From contig CAKSFY010000005.1 in assembly GCA_934454035.1 (NCBI GenBank), forward strand, positions 1-44,728: DNA of 44,728 bases. Direction: 5' to 3'. Each line of letters starts with the position of its first letter. Positions within the stretch are counted from its first letter, which is position 1. The notes beneath the pieces were generated by a model. It did no database searches, was not told the origin of the DNA, and saw nothing but the letters and a program-made list of their open reading frames with translations. The stretch comes from an uncultured Clostridia bacterium (lineage in GTDB: Bacteria > Bacillota > Clostridia > UBA1381). The position numbers and the translations under genes are program-made. Positions 31,485 to 40,272 of this stretch are shown piece after piece.

Positions 31485-33728
31485 ATGTTAAAGAAAACGA
31501 TTTCAGCTTTATTGGCAGCGGCTGTACTGACTGCAGCAGCTCCGGTGACAATGCCGATTTACTCGGTATATGCAAAAGAGGTTGACGAAACAAGTCTTGT
31601 ATCAGTTTCGGAACTCGGTGAGGATTACATAGTCGTATCAACTGATGCGGGAAGACAATTGCAGCTTAATTTGAGCGACGATACTGTCATAATCGACAGT
31701 GAAACAAAAACTGCAACAGATATAGGCGGCATACAAAAAGGTGACAAACTTCTGTGCGAATATTCTCAGGCAATGACGAAAAGTATTCCGCCGCAGACGA
31801 GCGCTTCTCTTATAGCAACGAATGTTGAAAAAGGAGGCAGTGTCGTAACTGTAAATGCCGACAAAGCCGAAAAGGATTCGGACGGCAACGTTGTTGTTAC
31901 CGATAACGACAGAAATTTGGAACTGACAGTTTCAAAGGATGCTGCCGTTAAACCGTATAAGACCAAAAATATCGTAAAAATTGACGATATTAAAAATGGC
32001 ACAAAAATGCTTGCTTGGTACGAAACCGTAACAATGAGCCTGCCGGCGAAAGCTTATACCGAAAATGTTGTTTTGCTCGGCGAAAAAACAGAGGAGGATA
32101 TGTCATCTTCGGCAAGCGATTGGGCAAAAGAGGATATTAAGGACGCGGAAACAATAGGCATGTTTGACGGGACGGACTTATCCTGTGTAAATGACATAAC
32201 CCGTGAAGAATTCAGCGAATTGGCATATAACATGCTTGACGCAAACAACTTGTTTAATTCAAAATCCGCAGGGAAAACGTTTGCTGACACAGATAACAAA
32301 AAAATTACGGCTCTTGCAGCGTCTGGTGTTATCAGCGGAAAGAGCGACACGGAGTTTGCTCCCAAAGATTTGATAACCCGTGAAGAAGCGGCAGCTATCA
32401 TTTGCAGGGCGGCAAGTCTTGCAGGAGTGGAAGCCTCCGGCAGCAGACAGGATAAGGCATACGGTGATGACGATAAAATTTCGGACTGGGCAAAATCATC
32501 GGTTTATACACTTGAGGCTTTGAAGGTTATGAGCGGAACCGATACAGGCTTTGCACCGAAATCAAATATCACCGTTGAGCAATCGGCAGCTGTTTTGATG
32601 AGACTTCACAGACTCATAGGCAGAGTGGAAATTACCGATAGCTTTGCCGATAAGCTTAACAGGGAAATGCCAAAAGATGAAAACTATATGTTTTCACCGG
32701 CATCGGTAAAAATGGCTTTGGCTATGGCAGCTAACGGAGCTGACGGCGAAACAAAGGATCAGATTTTGAAGGTATTGGGAATTGATAATCTGGATAATTA
32801 TAACGAAAGTGCAAAAAAACTGATTTCCTCCGAATCGGATGTGCTTAAGCTGAATGTTGCAAATTCGATTTGGCTTAATACAGATAGAACAAACCAAAAA
32901 TTCTCAAAGGAATTTTCCGATAAAATGACCGATTTTTATTCGGCAGAATCGGGAACCGTTACCGATAAGGATGCCGCGAAGCTGATAAATGCATGGGTTG
33001 ATAAAAATACAAGCGGTAAAATCCCGACTATTATTGATGAAAAAGATACCGATTTTGAGGCTATGCTTGTAAATGCAGTTTATTTTAAAGCGGCATGGAC
33101 CAATAAATTTGATAAAAATGAAACCAAAAAGGATACTTTCACCGATAAAGACGGAAAGCAAACCAACATTGATTTTATGAACCGAACCGATTGGATGAAT
33201 GCAAGTACAAAAGACGGCGTTACAATTGTTGAATTGCCTTATTTGTGCCACGAGGATGTAAAGGACGCGAACGGAAATTATGTTGATTCCAAAAAGCATG
33301 ACATGGATGTAAGTATGTATCTTATAAGCTCGGACAAGGAATTTGATGCAGAAGCGGTTCTCAACAATACAGAGCTTTCAAGAGAATATGTTTCGCTTTC
33401 AATGCCGAAGTTTAAAATTGAATACAGCACGGCGCTTGATGAAAGCTTGGTTAATATGGGAATAGACCGTGCATTTACCGAACAGGCACAATTTGAGAAT
33501 ATGTTTGACGGCGGCAATATGCAGATAACAGATGTGCTGCACAAAACGTATATTGATGTAGATGAGGACGGTACAGAAGCTGCTGCCGTTACTTCGATAG
33601 GAATGGGGGCAACATCGCTTCCGCCCGAACCGACAGCAGTAAAGTTTGATAAGCCGTTTACATTTGTAATCCGTGATAAGCAGAGCGGAGAAATATTGTT
33701 CATGGGCGCATATATGTTTGCAAAATAA
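31485..33728 (+). CDS. SLH-anchored serpin (serine protease inhibitor)
   Basis: A 747-residue surface protein. Signal peptide (to about 30, VYA then KEV), two related beta modules (about 40-112 and 118-198), three SLH motifs (about 208-378, ASDWAKEDIKDAETIGMF, NKKITALAASGVISG and SDWAKSSVYTLEALKVM), then a complete serpin domain (about 385-747) with MFSPASVKMALAMAANGADG and a C-terminal KPFTFVIRDKQSGEILFMG. The hinge DGTEAAAVT (P15 Gly, P14 Thr, small residues P12-P9) is the inhibitory type. Aligning the hinge spacing puts P1 at Thr710 and P1' at Ser711 (GAT|SLPPEP). It should trap an elastase- or subtilisin-like protease outside the cell; the target is inferred only. ATG at 31485 is preferred over 31479 because AAAGGAAG is correctly spaced for it. 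Confidence 0.93.
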   Translation: MLKKTISALLAAAVLTAAAPVTMPIYSVYAKEVDETSLVSVSELGEDYIVVSTDAGRQLQLNLSDDTVIIDSETKTATDIGGIQKGDKLLCEYSQAMTKSIPPQTSASLIATNVEKGGSVVTVNADKAEKDSDGNVVVTDNDRNLELTVSKDAAVKPYKTKNIVKIDDIKNGTKMLAWYETVTMSLPAKAYTENVVLLGEKTEEDMSSSASDWAKEDIKDAETIGMFDGTDLSCVNDITREEFSELAYNMLDANNLFNSKSAGKTFADTDNKKITALAASGVISGKSDTEFAPKDLITREEAAAIICRAASLAGVEASGSRQDKAYGDDDKISDWAKSSVYTLEALKVMSGTDTGFAPKSNITVEQSAAVLMRLHRLIGRVEITDSFADKLNREMPKDENYMFSPASVKMALAMAANGADGETKDQILKVLGIDNLDNYNESAKKLISSESDVLKLNVANSIWLNTDRTNQKFSKEFSDKMTDFYSAESGTVTDKDAAKLINAWVDKNTSGKIPTIIDEKDTDFEAMLVNAVYFKAAWTNKFDKNETKKDTFTDKDGKQTNIDFMNRTDWMNASTKDGVTIVELPYLCHEDVKDANGNYVDSKKHDMDVSMYLISSDKEFDAEAVLNNTELSREYVSLSMPKFKIEYSTALDESLVNMGIDRAFTEQAQFENMFDGGNMQITDVLHKTYIDVDEDGTEAAAVTSIGMGATSLPPEPTAVKFDKPFTFVIRDKQSGEILFMGAYMFAK

Positions 33729-33743
33729 TTATGTGCTAAAGAG

Positions 33744-33780
33744 TAAAAAGGCGGTGTGTAAAAAGTGCACCGCCTTTTTA
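33744..33780 (+). terminator. Terminator after the serpin gene
   Basis: A 13-bp stem (33744-33756 with 33768-33780) with A-run and T-run ends, 15 bases after the stop codon. Confidence 0.9.
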
Positions 33781-33788
33781 GTGGATAG

Positions 33789-33978
33789 AAAAAATGCTTC
33801 GGAACGCCCTCACCAAACACCGTCGGGTTTGGTGAGGGCGTAGCAAAAAGGCATTGCAATATAATAAAAATCGAAAATTTTGAGATTTTTTTCAAAAATC
33901 ATAAAAATAGATTATTTTATAATATATACTTTTCAAGCAATACATGCCTTTTTGCGTTCCGGACTTTTTTTACATCTC
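33789..33978 (-). repeat. Dispersed intergenic element, copy 3, with long hairpin
   Basis: The left part (33789-33841) has a 15-bp perfect GC-rich stem (33804-33818 with 33827-33841) and the loop ACCGTCGG; its first half resembles 177-215. The right part (33933-33978) matches 213-258, including the GCGTTCCGGAC core. The middle (about 33842-33932) is A/T-rich and has no counterpart at the window start. It ends 23 bases from the stop codon of the leftward glycosidase gene. No gene is supported in 33729-34001. Confidence 0.7.
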
Positions 33979-34001
33979 CTTTTTATTATGAATTCTAATT
34001 A

Positions 34002-36734
34002 TTAAAGCTCTATCGATGTTTCAACAAAGCAATATCTGTCATTCCATTTTACATCCTGATTAAAGAAAGGTCCGTCATTTTTGTAGAACTGTGCCGGACC
34101 TACCGAGAAGCATTCGCCCTCGTCAAGATGATGGGGACCTAGCAGATTCCGGAGGTTATTAACTATTGTAAGCTCTATTTTATTTTCTCCCTGCTTTAAG
34201 TACTCGGAAATATCAAGCTCATACGGATTCCATATCAGACTGCCTGCATTTACTCCGTTGACCTTTACATGAATTGCATTGATTCCGGTCTTTATAAAGC
34301 ACAGTTTGTAATCCGTGTCATCAAGTGTTACTGTCTTTGAAACAGTCATGCTTCCCGAGAAAAACGGATAGCCTTGCTGCTCTATGTTTTTGAGAGAAAT
34401 TGCGGACGGCTTTTCGCATATGGTGAAGCTGCCGCCGTATCTGTACGCATGATTTTCGAGCGGTTCAAAATCCGAATCGGTCTTAAGCGCAAAATCTCCG
34501 ACAATGAATATTCCTTCAATTTCCATGTCATAGCGAAGCTTATTCTTTTCGCTTTCAAATATGCGGCTGTTTTTAATAGCCTGATACACTTCTTGTGATT
34601 GAACAAAATCACATTCAAAAATTATTTCGTTCTCGCCGGTTTTGACATATTCGGCAATGTCAATCTTTCTGAAAGCAAAATCGCGGAAATATCCTTCGTC
34701 TTTTTTGTCTATTGCTTTTCCGTTTACATATATGTCGAATTTATCCGGGGTTTCGCATACCAGATAGAGCTTTTCGGGAATATATGCAGCGCTGAAGGTG
34801 TATCTTTGTTTGATATGAACCTGTTTTTCAAGCTTGTTTGCCCTGTTACCGATATCAAGCACATATGCGTTTTTCTCAATCAGTTCGCCGTCAAACCAAT
34901 AATCACAGGTATCAAGAGCCAAAGAATTGAGCGTGTTTTCCTCTGTTTTCCAGTCTCCGCAAATGCTCAGTGTTTTTTTGGCAGCTGTTTTTGACGGAAT
35001 TGCTTCGCTGCCGTCATCGATTATTACGATACTGCTCATCGGAGCAATTACACATTCGCCGCAAAACGGTTTTATATCTCCGGTAGATATATCAAGATAT
35101 TTTCCGCCTTTGTATATTTTCACTTTTTGTGCTTCCCGTGTTTCGTTCACGAAATAATGCATATCAAAACCGTCAAATTTACGGCTTGTATATGTAAGAA
35201 GCGGATTGTCACAAACTTTGTTTTCGGGTATTTCGTCAACCGATATAATCGTTCCGCCGTTTTGCGTAAATTCCTCAAGCAGCTTTTTGGTAGAATCGAA
35301 AAGAATTTCATCTCTTAACAGAATAATTCTGCTGTAGCTCTGAGTTCCGATAACCAGTCTGTTTCCGTTAACTCTTGCGTGCTTTTCCATAATGTACTCG
35401 TCGCCGAGATGGAAAAGTATATGTTTTCTTTCAAGTTTACCTATAGCGTTATCAAATTCGCGGTTCAAAGCGATAATATCCTCGTTTTTATCCCGTTCCA
35501 TATTTTTATCATTTGCAAGAGTCCATACGGTTGACTGGGGATGGATAAGCAAAGTGTCAAATTCCGGTTTTCCGTCGGTCAGCAGAACACCTATTCTTGT
35601 GAGTTCGTCAATAAAACTGCTGTACTCTTTCCACCACGGCTGCTGATAGTACATAGCCGGCGGATAATCTCTCTTGCGTATGCCGCGCAGTGAGTAGCCC
35701 TCAAGATGCGGACACAAAAGATTAACGCCTCTGACAAACTGCGATTCCAAAAGCCACCTCAGCTCCTCAAAGCTGACATTGTGTCCGCAAAGAGCAAAGG
35801 ACTCCGTCAGTATTTGTTTTTTGCCCATTTGGTGAGCAACGCTTGCAAGCTGCAAAACCGGCTGGGGTCTTATTTGATTTCTTGTGAGCCAGTCCATTCC
35901 GGGAATATGAAAATATTCATAGTTCGGCATTACCGCACTGTTTGAAGAAAGCTGCGAATAAAGCTCATCCTCCAAAACCATGTGCCCCGTCAGTTTCATT
36001 CCGAATTGGTCAAGATATTCGTAAATTTGCTTTGTAAAACTGTTTACAAAAAGCTTTTCTATCAGTTTCCAAAAACGGAAACGTGTTGTTTTATAATCGT
36101 CAATAGGGTAAAAAAGCTCCGGAAGATGCGCAAGCAAATCATATCCGTATTCTTTCTCGAATTCTTCGGGGAGCACAAGACTCCATGGAATTCCTGCTCT
36201 TGAGAGCTGCGGCTCGTCAGTGAATATTCCCGGCATTTCGCCTTTATATTTTTCGCAGTACGGCTTGTATGCGACCTCTATAAACTTTTGTACAACCTTT
36301 TTGTCAAGATTATCGGTGTAAAATTCATTTACATCATAATAAAGATGATAACCGTTTGTATTTGTAATTGTACGCGGAGTGTGACCTTCGCCTTTTTCAA
36401 TCCTTAAATATTTTTGCTGATATTCCTCGCCGAGACCGTTAACCGCTCCTGCACCGAAACCGCTCGGCCAGCCGTTTTCGTCATAAGCCCAGCCGCCCAT
36501 GCCGCGTTTTTTTCCTTCTTCGACTCCGACGGTGGTATTGTCAAACCATTCCTTGCCCATATATTCGGTTTCAAGTCCGCCGCGCGCGTGCATGAAATAG
36601 CCGCCCATGCCTGCTTCGTCCATGAGTTCTATTTGCCTTTTTGTTTCGCTTGTATCAAGCTTTTCGTTCCATGACCAAAAAGGTATCGGACGATATTCTT
36701 TGGGAGGATTTTTTAATTTTTCCATGAGTGTCAT
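34002..36734 (-). CDS. GH106-like glycoside hydrolase (putative alpha-L-rhamnosidase type)
   Basis: A 910-residue protein with no signal peptide, so it acts in the cytoplasm. The N-terminal half is a TIM-barrel glycosidase core with RPIPFWSWNEKLD (near 15-27), GGYFMHARGGLETEYMG (near 44-60), PGIFTDEPQ (near 168-176) and LTESFALCGH (near 322-331); the acidic residues in the last two are candidate catalytic ones. These motifs resemble the GH106 group and related proteins often annotated only as glycosyl hydrolase. The C-terminal half has GH2-type galactose-binding folds (about 650-710 and 800-890, HVKVNGVNAG, WNPYELDISEYLKQGENKIEL). The ATG at 36732-36734 has AGGAG 8 bases upstream. Substrate is probably a rhamnose-containing oligosaccharide, but this is uncertain. 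Monocistronic. Confidence 0.75.
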   Translation of the reverse strand: MTLMEKLKNPPKEYRPIPFWSWNEKLDTSETKRQIELMDEAGMGGYFMHARGGLETEYMGKEWFDNTTVGVEEGKKRGMGGWAYDENGWPSGFGAGAVNGLGEEYQQKYLRIEKGEGHTPRTITNTNGYHLYYDVNEFYTDNLDKKVVQKFIEVAYKPYCEKYKGEMPGIFTDEPQLSRAGIPWSLVLPEEFEKEYGYDLLAHLPELFYPIDDYKTTRFRFWKLIEKLFVNSFTKQIYEYLDQFGMKLTGHMVLEDELYSQLSSNSAVMPNYEYFHIPGMDWLTRNQIRPQPVLQLASVAHQMGKKQILTESFALCGHNVSFEELRWLLESQFVRGVNLLCPHLEGYSLRGIRKRDYPPAMYYQQPWWKEYSSFIDELTRIGVLLTDGKPEFDTLLIHPQSTVWTLANDKNMERDKNEDIIALNREFDNAIGKLERKHILFHLGDEYIMEKHARVNGNRLVIGTQSYSRIILLRDEILFDSTKKLLEEFTQNGGTIISVDEIPENKVCDNPLLTYTSRKFDGFDMHYFVNETREAQKVKIYKGGKYLDISTGDIKPFCGECVIAPMSSIVIIDDGSEAIPSKTAAKKTLSICGDWKTEENTLNSLALDTCDYWFDGELIEKNAYVLDIGNRANKLEKQVHIKQRYTFSAAYIPEKLYLVCETPDKFDIYVNGKAIDKKDEGYFRDFAFRKIDIAEYVKTGENEIIFECDFVQSQEVYQAIKNSRIFESEKNKLRYDMEIEGIFIVGDFALKTDSDFEPLENHAYRYGGSFTICEKPSAISLKNIEQQGYPFFSGSMTVSKTVTLDDTDYKLCFIKTGINAIHVKVNGVNAGSLIWNPYELDISEYLKQGENKIELTIVNNLRNLLGPHHLDEGECFSVGPAQFYKNDGPFFNQDVKWNDRYCFVETSIEL

Positions 36735-37031
36735 TTTTGTAGCTCCTTTTTATTACTGTATATAAGCCGATTGCAAAAGTCTGAAGAATTAGCTTTAAGC
36801 GTTAATATGCAATGTTTTTTCTCCGCTTCTGTATCATTCCGTCATGCTCACATATCCGGCAAATCGGCATTTTTTTATGCAGCCTCGTCAGCTTTGGCCA
36901 GCTGAGGGCATATTATTGTAAATATTATATTATATTTTTCACAAAAAGTAAACAGATAAAAAGAAATTTAATAAAAAAAAGAAAAATTTACTACTTTTTA
37001 TCCAAAAACAGTGGTAATTTATAAAAAAGTG

Positions 37032-37049
37032 TGTTATAATAGTTATAAT
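37032..37049 (+). promoter_or_regulatory. Extended -10 promoter of secA
   Basis: TGTTATAAT (37032-37040, extended -10 type) with a second TATAAT at 37044-37049. The -35 regions are poor, so the extended -10 carries the call. Confidence 0.55.
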
Positions 37050-37085
37050 GGTGTTATTTATGCGCCGATATGTAATTTGAATAAT

Positions 37086-37121
37086 ATACGCCTTGCATGC
37101 CTGCGGCAAGATTTCGCGTAT
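37086..37121 (+). promoter_or_regulatory. Hairpin in the secA leader
   Basis: ATACGC (37086-37091) pairs with GCGTAT (37116-37121), and inside it CTTGC (37092-37096) with GCAAG (37106-37110); a mixed T/A tail follows. A role in attenuation of secA is possible but unproven. Confidence 0.35.
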
Positions 37122-37161
37122 TTTAATATTTGCGGGCAGAAAGGCTATGGTTGATTAAATT

Positions 37162-39885
37162 ATGGGAATATTTGATAAAATTTTCGGCTCATACTCAGAC
37201 CGTGAATTAAAAAGAATTATGCCGATTGCCGACAGTGTTATGGCACTTGAGGACGATATGGCTAAACTCTCGGATACAGAGCTTAAAGCAAAAACTGAGG
37301 AGTTTAAAAAACGTATTGCGGACGGTACAACTTTGGACGAGCTTTTGCCCGAAGCTTTTGCGGTAATGAGAGAGGCGAGCTGGAGAGTGCTTGGCATGAA
37401 GCATTTTAAAGTTCAGGTAATAGGCGGAATAATTCTTCATCAGGGACGAATTGCCGAAATGAAAACAGGTGAAGGTAAAACATTGGTTTCTACGCTTCCG
37501 GCTTATCTTAACGCGCTTACAGGCAAGGGCGTACATATCGTTACGGTTAACGATTATCTTGCTAAGCGTGACAGTGAGTGGATGGGTAAGGTGTACAGAT
37601 TTCTGGGACTATCCGTCGGGCTCATTATTCATGATTTGGACAATGACCAAAGACGCAAAGCGTATGCTGCCGATATAACCTACGGTACAAATAACGAACT
37701 CGGATTTGACTATCTGAGAGACAATATGGTTATTTATAAAGAGCAAATGGTTCAAAGAGGACACAATTACGCGGTAGTGGATGAGGTTGACTCAATCCTT
37801 ATCGATGAGGCGAGAACTCCGCTTATTATATCGGGCATGGGAGATACTGCCACAGACCTTTACAAAACTGCCGACCAGTTTGTAAAGAGCCTTACAAAAA
37901 TGGTTGTTACCGAGCATGACGATAAGCAGTTGGACGAGGACGTTGACTGTGATTATATAGTTGACGAAAAGGCAAAGTCTGCGGCTTTAACCGACAGAGG
38001 TATTGCAAAAGCCGAGCGCGCTTTCGGAATCGAGAATCTGTCAGATCCGGAAAATATGAAAATTCAGCATCATATTAATCAGGCATTGCAGGCAAACGGA
38101 GTTATGCACAGAGACAAGCAGTATATAGTTAAAGACGGCGAAGTCCTTATTGTTGATGAATTTACCGGACGTATTATGCCGGGAAGAAGATACTCGGACG
38201 GCCTGCATCAGGCAATCGAGGCAAAAGAGGGAGTATCGGTTGAACGTGAAAGCAAGACGCTTGCAACCATTACCTTCCAAAACTTTTTCCGCCTTTACGA
38301 AAAGCTTTCGGGTATGACAGGTACTGCTCTTACGGAGGAAGCGGAATTCCAGGAAATTTACCATTTGGATGTTGTCGAAGTGCCGACCAATAAACCGATT
38401 GCAAGAATCGACGAGCCGGATTCGGTTTACAAAACCGAAAACGGAAAATATATGGCAGTTATCAGAAAAATAAAAGAATGTCACGAAAAGGGTCAGCCGG
38501 TGCTTGTCGGAACAGTTAATATCGATAAGTCGGAGATACTCTCCGCAATGCTTAAGCGCGAGGGCATAAAGCATGAAGTCTTGAATGCAAAATTCCATGC
38601 AAAGGAAGCCGAAATCGTTGCTCAGGCAGGTAAAAAGGGCGCCGTAACAATAGCTACAAATATGGCAGGCCGAGGAACTGATATTATTCTCGGCGGAAAT
38701 GCCGAGTATATGGCAAAACACGAGCTTGTGAAAATGGGAATGTCTGATGAGCTTATAGCCGAGGCAACAGGTTTTGCGGACACAGATGATGAGGAAATCA
38801 TAGAAGCAAGAAGAATTTATAAAGAATATCACGATAAATTCAAAGAGCAGCTTAAGGGCGAACATGAAGAAGTATTGGCGGCAGGCGGATTATTTATTAT
38901 AGGAACGGAGCGCCACGAATCACGCCGTATCGATAACCAGCTCCGCGGCCGTGCCGGACGTCAGGGTGACCCGGGTGCGTCAAAATTCTATCTTTCACTC
39001 GAAGATGACCTTATGAGAATTTTCGGCTCGGACAGAGTTAAAAATATGGTTCACAATCTCGGACTTGCCGAAGATGAACCTATTGAAGCGAAAATTCTCA
39101 CAAAAGCAATAGAAAATGCTCAGAAGAATCTTGAGGGAAGAAACTTCGATTCACGTAAGCACGTTTTGCAGTATGACGAAGTAATGAACGAGCAGCGCAA
39201 GATTATCTACAAGCAAAGACAAGCCGTTCTTGACGGTCAGGACATAAGCGGAACAATCAAATCCATGATGGAAGCGGTTATAGACAGTGCGTTGGATGAT
39301 TTTGTCGGTATTTCCGATATTCCGGAGCATTGGGATTTGAAATCGCTTAATGCATTTGCAAACAATAATATTAATGCTCTCGGCGAATTCGTTGTCGAGG
39401 ACAGTGAGCTTGATACAATAACAAGAGAAGATTTGAAAGAACGCCTAATGGATATTGCCGAGCGCCGCTATGATGAGCAGGAGGAAATATTCGGCGAGAA
39501 CATGCGTGAGCTTGAAAGAGTTATCATGCTGAGAGTTGTTGATACTCTTTGGATGGATCATCTTGATGAAATGGAGCATGTAAAGCGTGAAATCGGACTC
39601 AGAGCTTACGGACAGCATGACCCGGTAGTTGAGTACAGAAATGTCGGCAGTGAGCTATACGAAGGCATGCTCGATGCCATCAAGCGAGACACCGTAAGAT
39701 ATATCCTTACAGCCAAGCCAAGAGTTGAAATCAAGCGCGAGCAAGTAGCCAAACCTATTGATACCGGCAGTGACGGCTCTCTCGGCAATCAGCCCGCGCG
39801 AGCAAAAAAGACCCCCGGCAGAAATGATCCCTGTCCGTGCGGAAGCGGATTGAAGTATAAGAACTGCTGCGGCAAAAACAACTAG
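37162..39885 (+). CDS. secA: Protein translocase ATPase SecA
   Basis: Motor of Sec-dependent export, 907 residues, at the inner face of the membrane. Nucleotide-binding domain 1 has MKTGEGKT (near 99-106) and VVDEVDSILIDEARTPLI (near 205-222); the preprotein cross-linking region follows (about 230-370); nucleotide-binding domain 2 has TNMAGRGTDI near 498-507 and GRAGRQGDPG; then the helical scaffold/wing domains and the C-terminal zinc SEC-C motif CPCGSGLKYKNCC that binds SecB or ribosomes in other species. The ATG at 37162 has only a weak, distant ribosome binding site (GAAAGG 16 bases upstream), unusual for so central a gene. It is needed to export the many signal-peptide proteins seen here. 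Confidence 0.98.
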   Translation: MGIFDKIFGSYSDRELKRIMPIADSVMALEDDMAKLSDTELKAKTEEFKKRIADGTTLDELLPEAFAVMREASWRVLGMKHFKVQVIGGIILHQGRIAEMKTGEGKTLVSTLPAYLNALTGKGVHIVTVNDYLAKRDSEWMGKVYRFLGLSVGLIIHDLDNDQRRKAYAADITYGTNNELGFDYLRDNMVIYKEQMVQRGHNYAVVDEVDSILIDEARTPLIISGMGDTATDLYKTADQFVKSLTKMVVTEHDDKQLDEDVDCDYIVDEKAKSAALTDRGIAKAERAFGIENLSDPENMKIQHHINQALQANGVMHRDKQYIVKDGEVLIVDEFTGRIMPGRRYSDGLHQAIEAKEGVSVERESKTLATITFQNFFRLYEKLSGMTGTALTEEAEFQEIYHLDVVEVPTNKPIARIDEPDSVYKTENGKYMAVIRKIKECHEKGQPVLVGTVNIDKSEILSAMLKREGIKHEVLNAKFHAKEAEIVAQAGKKGAVTIATNMAGRGTDIILGGNAEYMAKHELVKMGMSDELIAEATGFADTDDEEIIEARRIYKEYHDKFKEQLKGEHEEVLAAGGLFIIGTERHESRRIDNQLRGRAGRQGDPGASKFYLSLEDDLMRIFGSDRVKNMVHNLGLAEDEPIEAKILTKAIENAQKNLEGRNFDSRKHVLQYDEVMNEQRKIIYKQRQAVLDGQDISGTIKSMMEAVIDSALDDFVGISDIPEHWDLKSLNAFANNNINALGEFVVEDSELDTITREDLKERLMDIAERRYDEQEEIFGENMRELERVIMLRVVDTLWMDHLDEMEHVKREIGLRAYGQHDPVVEYRNVGSELYEGMLDAIKRDTVRYILTAKPRVEIKREQVAKPIDTGSDGSLGNQPARAKKTPGRNDPCPCGSGLKYKNCCGKNN

Positions 39886-39891
39886 TCGGAA

Positions 39892-40020
39892 ATGTAAAAA
39901 AGGGCATAGACCGATAAAAAGCACAATTAATTAAGGTAGTTGCTATAAACAAAACTCACCACTCGGAGTACCAACGTACACCGTCGTGTGAGTTTTGTTT
40001 ATTCTATACCCTTTTTTACA
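39892..40020. repeat. Long imperfect palindrome after secA
   Basis: TGTAAAAAAGGGCATAGA (39892-39909) pairs with 40003-40020 with one mismatch; TAAACAAAACTCAC (39946-39959) pairs perfectly with 39988-40001; inside are CGG/CCG and GTAC-CAAC-GTAC. The whole is a multi-arm hairpin of about 129 bases that can act as the secA terminator. The terminal inverted repeats also fit a small non-autonomous (MITE-like) element. Confidence 0.65.
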
Positions 40021-40106
40021 ATTCCTTAAATGCTGACTATTTAAATGTATGAAACTTGATGTGATTTGTGTGTTCTGCATTTTTTTTCAGCCTTTTTTGT
40101 TATTGC
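39962..40106. repeat. Tandem repeat unit 1
   Basis: A 145-base unit starting CTCGGAGTACC, nearly identical to 40122-40266; differences are a few substitutions and short A- and T-run length changes. The first 59 bases are the right half of the preceding palindrome. Confidence 0.92.
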
Positions 40107-40121
40107 GTTTTAAGATCATCG

Positions 40122-40266
40122 CTCGGAGTACCAAACGTACACCGTCGTGTGAGTTTTGTTTATTCTATGCCCTTTTTTTACAATTCCTTAAATGCTGATT
40201 ATTTAAATGTATGAAACTTGATGTGATTTGTGTGTTCTGCATTTTTTCAACCTTTTTTATTATTGC
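40122..40266. repeat. Tandem repeat unit 2
   Basis: Second copy of the 145-base unit, 15 bases after unit 1. It lacks the left arms of the palindrome, so it cannot form the same large hairpin alone. With unit 1 and the next terminator it fills the 442-base gap 39886-40327, in which no gene is supported. Confidence 0.92.
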
Positions 40267-40272
40267 AAATTA

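Larger units (their letters stand above)
36735..37161. other. Divergent intergenic region before secA
   Basis: No gene is supported. The left end holds the leader of the glycosidase gene. A patch of normal base composition (36820-36910) has a 6-bp TCAGCT/AGCTGA hairpin (36888-36905). Bases 36910-37030 are very A/T-rich. The right end holds the secA promoter and leader. Confidence 0.6.

Noticed and set aside
33278..33895. 205-codon leftward frame across the serpin end and downstream spacer
   Set aside because: Mostly antisense to the serpin gene and runs through a strong terminator and a repeat.
38041..38865. 274-codon leftward frame inside secA
   Set aside because: Antisense shadow of a fully conserved secA; cysteine- and phenylalanine-rich with no family resemblance.
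39937..40078. 44-codon leftward frame starting in tandem unit 1
   Set aside because: The second unit breaks the frame early, and the frame is formed by hairpin arms; not maintained as coding.
39962..40266. CRISPR array
   Set aside because: Only two long units, no short regular repeats with variable spacers, and no cas genes.
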